Positions 1 to 5,801 of a stretch of 7,090 nt of DNA are shown one piece after another. The notes under the pieces were generated by a model that saw only the letters and a list, made by a program, of their open reading frames with translations, ran no database searches and was not told the DNA's origin. Origin of the DNA: Candidatus Latescibacterota bacterium (lineage in GTDB: Bacteria > Latescibacterota > MVCY01 > DTYK01); the NCBI GenBank assembly GCA_012961925.1, contig DTYK01000083.1, positions 1-7,090 on the forward strand. The letters are read 5' to 3'. A program made the translations under genes and the position numbers. Position 1 is the stretch's first letter. Each line of letters starts with the position of its first letter.

Positions 1-36
1 AGCGAGGGCGAGTTTGCGGAAGGGCAGCGGAGTGAG

Positions 37-153
37 TCACATTTGTGGGAGAGGGCTTCTGCCCTCGATGATTTTGGGGCGAAGGCTTCGACTGCCCTTC
101 GAGCCCAGAAGGGCCCTCCCACTCCTTTTCTTTAGAGAAGCAAAGAAAAAGAA
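37..153. repeat. Cluster of inverted repeats upstream of lolA, possible dispersed intergenic repeat
   Basis: This non-coding stretch is unusually rich in self-complementary sequence. A perfect 6-bp stem with a 4-base loop (GAGGGC-TTCT-GCCCTC) lies at 51-66. CGAAGG at 80-85 pairs with CCTTCG at 96-101, and GGG/CCC flanks at 77-79 and 104-106 extend that stem across a small bulge. The outer arms at 47-60 and 107-120 are complementary at 11 of 14 positions, so the whole 47-120 block can fold on itself. A second A/T-rich stem pairs TTTTCTTT (126-133) with AAAGAAAA (142-149). All of this is read directly from the sequence. That it is a multi-copy intergenic element, or a terminator or attenuator between an upstream gene and lolA, is inference. 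No downstream T-run typical of a rho-independent terminator is present on the + strand. Confidence 0.45.
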
Positions 154-156
154 GGA

Positions 157-162
157 TAAAGG
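157..162 (+). promoter_or_regulatory. Ribosome binding site of lolA
   Basis: TAAAGG lies seven bases before the ATG at 170. It is a plausible though short Shine-Dalgarno sequence and supports that start. No convincing -35/-10 promoter pair could be picked out upstream. Confidence 0.45.
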
Positions 163-169
163 TTGAAAT

Positions 170-865
170 ATGATCCCGACCCCAATTTTTACGAGTCGAT
201 TCATACGCTTTGCATCAACAGTCCTGTTCCTGGTGCTTTTCCTTCCGGGTGTCTCTGCCAGCAAAATCACCGGCAAAGCCATCGTGAAAAAGGTAGAAAA
301 GAGATATGAAAAGCTGAAGACCTTCTCTGTAGAATTTCAGCAGACCTTCTACTGGAAGTTGGCCGATAAAACCCAGGGATTTCGGGGCAAGCTCTACTTG
401 AAGAAACCCGACATGTTCAGAGTGGAAACCAGCCATCAGGTGATTGTAACAGACGGAGACACGTTATGGATTTACAATCCTGAAGAGGAACAGGTGATCA
501 TATCACCTTATGCAGATTCGGAAGAACCCTCAAATCCTCAAGCTCTATTCTTTGAATATACTGAAAATTATGAAGCTGAATATATTGGCACCGAAAAGAT
601 CGGAAAAAGGGACTGCTATCTGATAAAGCTCCTCCCTCAGAGAGACGACCAGTACATCACAGCGATGAAGGTCTGGGTTGATAAGAAGAGATGGCTGACC
701 CTTAAGGTCGAGTACTATGATGTCAACGATAATACAACCACTTACACCCTACTTTCTGACCCGGAGGTTGATCAAAAGCTGGATGACGCCCTTTTCAAGT
801 TCAATATCCCGGACGGTGTGGAGGTGATCGAGATGTCCCGATCCGGTCGGGACCCACATAGGTGA
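170..865 (+). CDS. lolA: LolA: periplasmic outer-membrane lipoprotein carrier protein
   Basis: This 231-residue protein belongs to the LolA family. LolA takes lipoproteins released by the inner-membrane LolCDE transporter and ferries them across the periplasm to the outer membrane. Residues 1-30 form a signal peptide: Arg10 and Arg13, a hydrophobic core around 15-26, and a V-S-A cleavage site before Ser31. No lipobox cysteine is present, so the product should be soluble in the periplasm. The mature part shows the family pattern: an opening helix with 'Y.kLKTFSVEFQQTF', then a 'G.LYLKKPDMFRVE' strand pair, 'TDGDTLWIYNPEEEQVI', and a later 'KVWVDKKRWLTLKVEYYD' segment. Length is normal for the family. 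The start is chosen from the signal peptide and the TAAAGG site. The stop overlaps the start of the protease gene, which suggests translational coupling. The gene implies a diderm envelope. LolA-like folds also occur in RseB and other carriers, so lipoprotein specificity is inferred. Confidence 0.9.
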   Translation: MIPTPIFTSRFIRFASTVLFLVLFLPGVSASKITGKAIVKKVEKRYEKLKTFSVEFQQTFYWKLADKTQGFRGKLYLKKPDMFRVETSHQVIVTDGDTLWIYNPEEEQVIISPYADSEEPSNPQALFFEYTENYEAEYIGTEKIGKRDCYLIKLLPQRDDQYITAMKVWVDKKRWLTLKVEYYDVNDNTTTYTLLSDPEVDQKLDDALFKFNIPDGVEVIEMSRSGRDPHR

Positions 866-2643
866 TGGAAAGAGAAAGACCCATGGTTTCGCCCACTCCC
901 TATTCACCATCTGCCTTCTTCATATACATTTTCTGTCTACTCATTCTCTTCGGCGATGCATCCCCCTTTAGAGCAATGGCCGGCAAAGTGGAACCGGGTC
1001 TGGTAAAACGGATAGCGTTGGGGAATGCGGGGCAGCAATACTCAGTGTGGGTGTTTTTCAATGATAAGGGCCCCATAGACAGTGCCAGCTATGAAAGGGA
1101 AATATCTTTACGAGGTCTGAGGATACCTGAAAGGACCCGATTCAGAAGGGCTAAGTGTCTGCCGGCTGAGAGGGTTGTCGACTTTTATGATATTCCAGTT
1201 TATGAAAGGTATGTCGAATCGGTAAAGAGGTTTGGAGTCAGGGTAAGGGTTTGCTCCCGTTGGCTGAACGGGATCAGCGTCTTTGCTACGGGAGACCAGA
1301 TCAGGGAGATAGCGGAGTTGCCTTTTGTACGTTCGGTTGAGAGTGTAAAAAGCTTCCGACGCGGGAAGTCTCCATCTGCTGATTCCGTTGCCCCTATCTC
1401 CTTGAAATCCCTGGTGTCCCATCCTATAGACTACGGCAGCTCACTGGGTCAGCTTGAACAGATCGGTGTTCCTGAGCTTCACAGGCAGGGTTATCATGGG
1501 GAAGGGGTGAGGATCTGTGTGTTGGACTCCGGGTTTGACAACTTAGGGCATGAGGCCTTCAGAGAGCTGCAGATTGTGGATCAATGGGACTTTGTTGATG
1601 GCAATGCGGACGTCTCAGGTGATGGGCATGGTACCCATGTCCTCTCGGTCCTCGGAGGTTTCGCTGAGGGTAAGTTGGTCGGACCGGCTTTCAGGGCTCA
1701 GTTCCTGCTTGCCAGGACGGAGGATGTAAGGACGGAGACTCCGATTGAGGAGGACTACTGGATTGCGGGTCTTGAGTGGGGAGAGCTAAACGGCGCATCT
1801 ATAGTGAACAGCTCTCTGTCGTACTTTGAATGGGACCCTGGTGCAGGGGTGAACTATACCTGGAAGGACCTCGACGGCCGTCATGGTAGGACAAGCCTTG
1901 CAGCGGATATTGCCGCCTCAAAGGGTGTCCTGGTGGTCAATGCCATAGGTAACGCAGGACCTGACGGTTATTTAGGCACTCCTGCCGACGGTCGCAATGT
2001 GCTGTCGGTTGGGGCGGTTGACCAGTACGGCGTTCTTGCCGGCTTCAGCTCCAGAGGTCCCACCTATGATGGAAGGATCAAGCCGGACGTGGTGGCTCAG
2101 GGTGTGGCCGTAGTCTTCGCCAGTGCGCACGATCCTGATGAATACTACGTTAATAACGGTACATCGTTCTCCACCCCTCTTGTTACAGGGGTCTGTGCGT
2201 TGTTATTACAGATGCACCCGGACTGGACTCCTTCAGCAGTGGCAAGGGCCCTGCGTCAGACAGCTATCGACCTGGGGCCACCTGGCCCTGATAATCTCTA
2301 TGGGTGGGGGCTGGTGAACGCGCCCCGCGCAGCAGAGTTCCAACCCGAGGCCGGGCCACCTACAATAGCCAGGAAGATCTATAACTATCCCAATCCAGTC
2401 GGAGAAGAAGGGACGAAGATAGCCATCTCGGACCTGACGAAGACCGATCTAAGGGTTGATATATTTACGGTTTCTGGACAACTGGTACGTTCGCTCTGGG
2501 GATTTATGGAGCAGGGGAATGGCGAATTCGTCTTCTGGGACGGGAAAAACAGAGAAGGGCGAAAGGTAGATAGCGGGATCTACATCTACCGCATCAGCAC
2601 AAAGGGATTTGAGGTCAGAGGAAAGATGGCTGTCGTCCGCTAA
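865..2643 (+). CDS. Secreted subtilisin-like (S8) serine protease with C-terminal T9SS/FlgD-Ig-type domain
   Basis: A 592-residue exported serine endopeptidase. A signal peptide has its hydrophobic core at about residues 17-30 and a probable A-M-A cleavage site near 39. About 160 residues with prodomain character follow. The peptidase S8 domain runs from about 195 to 490 with a complete catalytic set: Asp221 in VLDSG, His255 in GHGTH, oxyanion Asn363 in AIGNAG, and nucleophile Ser434 in NGTSFSTP. Residues 504-592 form a separate beta module (YNYPNP, then VDIFTVSGQLVR, then WDGKN.EGRKVDSGIYIYRI, ending KMAVVR). It resembles type-A C-terminal domains that direct type IX secretion, and FlgD-like Ig folds; these families overlap in sequence, so the sorting role is inference. 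The ATG at 865 overlaps the lolA stop as TGATG. A GTG at 862 or an ATG at 883 are alternative starts. A PorX-type gene in the same cluster favours a T9SS cargo. Its substrate is unknown. Confidence 0.9.
   Translation: MERERPMVSPTPYSPSAFFIYIFCLLILFGDASPFRAMAGKVEPGLVKRIALGNAGQQYSVWVFFNDKGPIDSASYEREISLRGLRIPERTRFRRAKCLPAERVVDFYDIPVYERYVESVKRFGVRVRVCSRWLNGISVFATGDQIREIAELPFVRSVESVKSFRRGKSPSADSVAPISLKSLVSHPIDYGSSLGQLEQIGVPELHRQGYHGEGVRICVLDSGFDNLGHEAFRELQIVDQWDFVDGNADVSGDGHGTHVLSVLGGFAEGKLVGPAFRAQFLLARTEDVRTETPIEEDYWIAGLEWGELNGASIVNSSLSYFEWDPGAGVNYTWKDLDGRHGRTSLAADIAASKGVLVVNAIGNAGPDGYLGTPADGRNVLSVGAVDQYGVLAGFSSRGPTYDGRIKPDVVAQGVAVVFASAHDPDEYYVNNGTSFSTPLVTGVCALLLQMHPDWTPSAVARALRQTAIDLGPPGPDNLYGWGLVNAPRAAEFQPEAGPPTIARKIYNYPNPVGEEGTKIAISDLTKTDLRVDIFTVSGQLVRSLWGFMEQGNGEFVFWDGKNREGRKVDSGIYIYRISTKGFEVRGKMAVVR
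2374..2640 (+). other. C-terminal secretion/sorting-type domain of the S8 protease
   Basis: This is the coding segment for the last ~89 residues of the protease. Three landmarks shared by type-A T9SS C-terminal domains appear in order: the YPNP opening with a following G-rich turn, a central strand ending in 'GQLVRSL', and a terminal 'SGIYIYRI...G....GKMAVVR' block that ends at the very C-terminus. The 'WDGKN..G..V.SG.Y' element is also typical of FlgD Ig-like domains. Whether it works as a cleaved export signal or as a structural domain cannot be told from sequence alone. Confidence 0.7.
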
Positions 2644-2648
2644 AAGGC

Positions 2649-2656
2649 AGGGGGGT
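2649..2656 (+). promoter_or_regulatory. Purine-rich ribosome binding site of the HIT gene
   Basis: AGGGGGGT ends a few bases before the ATG at 2660, and an AAGG lies just upstream of it. This picks 2660 as the HIT start over an in-frame ATG at 2609, which lies inside the protease gene and would add 17 residues unlike the family. Confidence 0.55.
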
Positions 2657-2659
2657 ACA

Positions 2660-3181
2660 ATGGACACGCTCTGGGCACCCTGGAGAATGAAATACATCCT
2701 TGAATTAGACAGAGGGGACGGATGCATCTTCTGCGATAAGGTAAAAGACGACAAGGATCGGGAGAACCTGATCCTATGTCGGGGGCAATACTGTTACGTT
2801 ATGTTGAACCTCTTCCCTTATAATAACGGCCATCTGATGGTTATTCCCTACAAACACACTGACACACTGACGGATCTCTCTGAGCCGGAGAGACTCGAAT
2901 TTCTGGGACTGACAGATCAATCCCTTAAGGTCCTTCAAAAGGTCCTTGAGCCGGACGGTTTCAACCTCGGTATTAACCTCGGCAGGTCTGCCGGGGCTGG
3001 GATAGAAGACCACATCCATCTCCACATCGTGCCCAGATGGGCAGGGGATACGAACTTTATGCCAGTCCTGGGCGACACAAAGGTCCTATCGGAGTCGTTA
3101 GAGGAGACCTATCGAAAGCTGGAGGCAGAGTTCATTAACGGATGCTCTAAGGATGCTGGACCGAAAATTCATAAGGGATAA
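2660..3181 (+). CDS. HIT-family nucleotide hydrolase/phosphorylase, Ap4A-phosphorylase (Rv2613c) type
   Basis: A 173-residue cytoplasmic histidine-triad protein. The triad His118-Ile-His120-Leu-His122 is intact; the central histidine forms the nucleotidyl intermediate in this family. A CIFC pair (Cys22, Cys25), with His66 and the triad histidine, could form the zinc site seen in many HIT proteins. The opening 'MDTLWAPWRMKYI', the 'LNLFPYNNGHLMVIPYKH' strand and the 'FNLGINLGRSAGAG...HIHLHIVPRWAGDTNF' core closely match what I recall of M. tuberculosis Rv2613c, shown to be a diadenosine tetraphosphate phosphorylase. Ap4A breakdown is therefore the best guess, although related HIT proteins act on other nucleotides. 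The gene starts 16 bases after the protease stop, and its last 29 bases overlap the start of serS. Ap4A is a by-product of aminoacyl-tRNA synthetases, so its pairing with serS is suggestive. Confidence 0.88.
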   Translation: MDTLWAPWRMKYILELDRGDGCIFCDKVKDDKDRENLILCRGQYCYVMLNLFPYNNGHLMVIPYKHTDTLTDLSEPERLEFLGLTDQSLKVLQKVLEPDGFNLGINLGRSAGAGIEDHIHLHIVPRWAGDTNFMPVLGDTKVLSESLEETYRKLEAEFINGCSKDAGPKIHKG

Positions 3182-4424
3182 CGTCGAGCTTGTGAGAAAG
3201 GCCGTTGAGGAGAAGGATGAACGTGCCGATGTGAAGCGGTTTCTGGAAGTTGACCACCGTGAAAGGGAGCTTCTTACCAAGGTAGAGCAACTCAGGTACA
3301 GGAGAAATCGGATTTCAAAACAGATAGGTGTGCTAAGGCAGCAGGGCAGGGATATTTCAAGGAAGATCTCCGAGATGAGAGAGGTAGTCGGACAGATCAG
3401 GGAGTTTGAAGATCAGTTAAGAACGGTAAGAGACGAGCTTGAGAACCTTCTCCTCTCATTCCCCAATATCCCTGATGGTTCTGTACCAGCCGGAATTGAC
3501 AAAAAGGACAACGTTCAGATCAAGAGTTGGGGAGAGATTCCCGAATTTGACTTCAGGCCATTGCCGCACTGGGAGCTGGGAGAACGGCTTGATATCCTTG
3601 ATCTGAAACGGGCAACAAGGATAGCAGGTTCGGGTTTCGCCCTCTTCAAAGGGGCTGGTGCAAAGCTCCAGAGGGCATTGATCAACTTCATGCTCGACCT
3701 TCATACGAATAAGCATGGCTATACTGAGGTACTAACGCCTTTCCTGGTTGAGAGTTTCAGTCTGGTGGGTACCGGGCAGTTGCCCAGGATGGAAGGGGCT
3801 ATGTACGTCTGCAGAAATGACGATCTCTTCTTGAGCCCCAGGGGAGAGGTGGCTATTACAAACATCCATCGGAACGAAGTTCTGGAGCCTGGTCTCCTGC
3901 CCATCAACTACGTCGCCTATACACCTTGTTTCAGACGTGAGGCCGGTTCATATGGCCGGGATACCCGCGGGCTAACAAGGGTGCATCAGTTTGACCAGGT
4001 GGAGCTGGTTAAGTTTGTCCGTCCCGAGGATTCGGCAAATGAGCTGGAGAAACTTCTGGCCGATGTCGAGGAAGTGATACAACTTCTGGGGATTCCATAC
4101 CGGGTCATGGCCCTGTGCGCCGGTGACCTAAGTTTTGCTGCCGCAAAGTGCTATAGCGTTGAGGTCTGGGCTTGCGGGATGAAGAGATATCTTGAGGTCT
4201 CCTCCTGCAGCAATTATACGGACTTCCAGGCCCGCCGGATGAACATAAGGTTTCGGCGCTCAGAGGCTTCCAGGTCCGAGTTCGTCCACACCCTCAATGC
4301 CCCGGGCGTTGCCCTCCCACGTGTGACGATAGCCATAATGGAGAACTATCAGACCAGTGACGGCACAATCCTCGTGCCAGAAGTACTGCGAGGGTACATG
4401 GATGGGCTGGATATGGTCCAGTAG
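3153..4424 (+). CDS. serS: Seryl-tRNA synthetase, with atypical serine-pocket residues
   Basis: This 423-residue class II synthetase charges tRNA-Ser (and tRNA-Sec) with serine. Its length is normal. The start 'MLDRKFIRDN' matches the family and fixes the ATG at 3153, inside the end of the HIT gene. Residues ~28-100 form the charged coiled-coil arm that grips the tRNA long variable arm. The catalytic core has motif 1 ending at Pro196, 'VGTGQLPRM' near 205-213, motif 2 'FRREAGSYGRDTRGLTRVHQFDQVEL' (260-285), Glu337 in 'VEVW', 'SSCSN' (350-354), and a motif 3 arginine at 390 followed by 'MENYQTSDGT.LVPEVLRGYM'. Two normally invariant sites differ: the PTAE (TxE) motif reads PRGE (229-232), and the motif 3 NGSG reads NAPG (382-385). 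It is probably the housekeeping enzyme or a divergent paralogue; the neighbouring window would be needed to tell which. Confidence 0.88.
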   Translation: MLDRKFIRDNVELVRKAVEEKDERADVKRFLEVDHRERELLTKVEQLRYRRNRISKQIGVLRQQGRDISRKISEMREVVGQIREFEDQLRTVRDELENLLLSFPNIPDGSVPAGIDKKDNVQIKSWGEIPEFDFRPLPHWELGERLDILDLKRATRIAGSGFALFKGAGAKLQRALINFMLDLHTNKHGYTEVLTPFLVESFSLVGTGQLPRMEGAMYVCRNDDLFLSPRGEVAITNIHRNEVLEPGLLPINYVAYTPCFRREAGSYGRDTRGLTRVHQFDQVELVKFVRPEDSANELEKLLADVEEVIQLLGIPYRVMALCAGDLSFAAAKCYSVEVWACGMKRYLEVSSCSNYTDFQARRMNIRFRRSEASRSEFVHTLNAPGVALPRVTIAIMENYQTSDGTILVPEVLRGYMDGLDMVQ

Positions 4425-4442
4425 GGAAACAACTGTATCAGA

Positions 4443-5735
4443 GTGAACACTGAATCATATCGAACCCTCGGAACACATTTAAAACGAGAAAAGATGTCAA
4501 AGCTCCCTCTATTTGCTAACAGAAGGTATTATGAGGCGACCCCCACTTTAAAGGCTTCCCTTTTCATCCTGGCCGTGGCCTTTGTTCTGGCTTTTCTCAT
4601 CTATACCCAGGGTGTGATCAGGAATCTGAGGAAGGAGGCTGAAAGGGTCTCCCAGATATTTGCCAACCTCTATGCCATGGCAGCCACTGCACGGGTAGTA
4701 GAGGGCATAGAGCTTAATATAATTACTGAGGAAGTGATCCAAAAGACTGAGTTCCCAATGATCATAACCGATGTAAAGGGAAAACCTCAGGCCTGGAAAG
4801 GAGTCGGACTGAGCTATGCCGATACGACAAAGCCGTCCACTTATCGAATCTTACGGAAGATGGTTAAGGACATGGACAGGAAGAACAGGCCCATTCCTCT
4901 TGAGAGTGAGAGGTTTGGCATCTTCGGATATCTCCACTATGGAGACTCTGTCCTGATGCATAGGCTGAGATGGTTACCTCTTGTGGAGATCAGCACGATC
5001 TTCCTCTTCGTCCTCCTCGGATTTCTCGGCTTCAGGTACATAAAAAACAGCGAACAGAGGTATATATGGATCGGAATGGCCAAGGAGGCTGCCCATCAGT
5101 TGGGCACCCCGCTCTCTTCTCTTGGCGGCTGGATCGAACTGGTAAAATCCAAGGTAAGCGGCAAGGAGGAGAGGGGTGATAACAGCCTTGAGGGTATTGT
5201 CGGAGAGATGCAGAGGGATCTGTGTCGGCTTAACAAAGTCGCTTCCCGATTCAGTCAGATTGGCTCAAGTCCCGAGCTCAAAAGGCAGAATCCGGTACCT
5301 GTGATCTCCGAGACCGTCTCCTATTTCAAGAAGAGACTACCCCAGTTGGGCAGTAAGGTTCAGATCGGTCAGGATTACCAGCCCGTACCCGATATCCCTT
5401 TGAACAGGGAACTTCTCGGCTGGGCCTTTGAGAACCTTCTTAAAAACGCCCTTGATGCGATAGACAAGACAGATGGCAGGATCTTGATAAGTGTTGGAAT
5501 GTACCCCGATGGGAGACATGTGTTGATCGACTTCTCAGACAACGGGAGGGGCCTGAGTAACAAACAGTTGCAGAGGATATTCCTGCCAGGATACACCACT
5601 AAAAAGAGGGGATGGGGATTAGGACTGACCTTTGTGAAGAGGATTATAGAAGAGTATCATAACGGAAAGGTCTTCGTGGAGAAGAGTAGACCGGGCGAAG
5701 GCACCACAATCCGGATCCTCCTGCCATCCATATAA
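4443..5735 (+). CDS. Membrane sensor histidine kinase, candidate partner of PorX
   Basis: A 430-residue inner-membrane sensor kinase. Transmembrane helix 1 spans about residues 38-55 and helix 2 about 177-199. The ~120 residues between them face the periplasm and contain 'FPMIITDVKGKPQAW' and a conserved-looking 'FGYLHYGDS' (161-169). The phospho-acceptor is His218 in 'MAKEAAHQLGTPLSSL'. The ATPase domain has the N-box (Asn331, Asn335), G1 box 'DFSDNGRG' (363-370), 'GYTTKKRG' and G2 'GWGLGL' (390-395), so it should be active. The H-box and YGDS segment resemble kinases of Bacteroidota. It ends 66 bases before the PorX-type gene, so it may be the functional equivalent of PorY; that pairing is inference. 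The start is uncertain: GTG at 4443 (18 bases after serS, no good ribosome site) or ATG at 4494 with a weak GAGAA site, which would remove 17 residues but no domain. Confidence 0.88.
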   Translation: MNTESYRTLGTHLKREKMSKLPLFANRRYYEATPTLKASLFILAVAFVLAFLIYTQGVIRNLRKEAERVSQIFANLYAMAATARVVEGIELNIITEEVIQKTEFPMIITDVKGKPQAWKGVGLSYADTTKPSTYRILRKMVKDMDRKNRPIPLESERFGIFGYLHYGDSVLMHRLRWLPLVEISTIFLFVLLGFLGFRYIKNSEQRYIWIGMAKEAAHQLGTPLSSLGGWIELVKSKVSGKEERGDNSLEGIVGEMQRDLCRLNKVASRFSQIGSSPELKRQNPVPVISETVSYFKKRLPQLGSKVQIGQDYQPVPDIPLNRELLGWAFENLLKNALDAIDKTDGRILISVGMYPDGRHVLIDFSDNGRGLSNKQLQRIFLPGYTTKKRGWGLGLTFVKRIIEEYHNGKVFVEKSRPGEGTTIRILLPSI

Positions 5736-5790
5736 ATATGGGCTAAAGGAATCCTTGTAGGTGACAAGAGATTTTGGCAAGATCTTTACC

Positions 5791-5794
5791 GGAG
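5791..5794 (+). promoter_or_regulatory. Ribosome binding site of the porX-like gene
   Basis: GGAG lies seven bases before the ATG at 5802. It is the clearest Shine-Dalgarno of the downstream genes and fixes the start. The 66-base gap before it shows no clear promoter and no convincing terminator, so co-transcription with the kinase is likely. Confidence 0.55.
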
Positions 5795-5801
5795 AAACGC
5801 T

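Noticed and set aside
1..169. 3' end of an upstream coding gene such as ftsK
   Set aside because: Two + strand frames are open from the left edge, to stops near 135 and 164, but neither translation resembles a known C-terminus. Both are rich in Arg, Gly and Pro as expected from a palindromic G/C-rich repeat, so no gene is called.
37..282. 81-residue minus-strand open frame
   Set aside because: It runs across the inverted-repeat block and antisense to the lolA signal peptide. It resembles no protein family, has low-complexity FFFF and basic stretches, and is best explained as a chance frame.
1108..1422. 104-residue minus-strand open frame inside the protease gene
   Set aside because: It lies wholly antisense to the protease prodomain, with no recognisable domain and no sign of its own ribosome site. 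The + strand frame is clearly the coding one.
2123..2317. Short + strand frame inside the protease gene
   Set aside because: It is a shifted frame over the catalytic serine region of the S8 domain. The real frame contains the GTSFSTP motif here, so this one is a shadow.
5728..5741. CCATA-TAAA-TATGG inverted repeat at the kinase stop as a terminator
   Set aside because: The stem is only 5 bp, A/T-rich, overlaps the stop codon and is not followed by a T-run, so it is too weak to call a terminator.
5746..5756. AAGGA-A-TCCTT palindrome before porX as an operator
   Set aside because: It has 5-base arms with a single central base and is a single copy. This is easily expected by chance, with no matching half-sites elsewhere in the gap.
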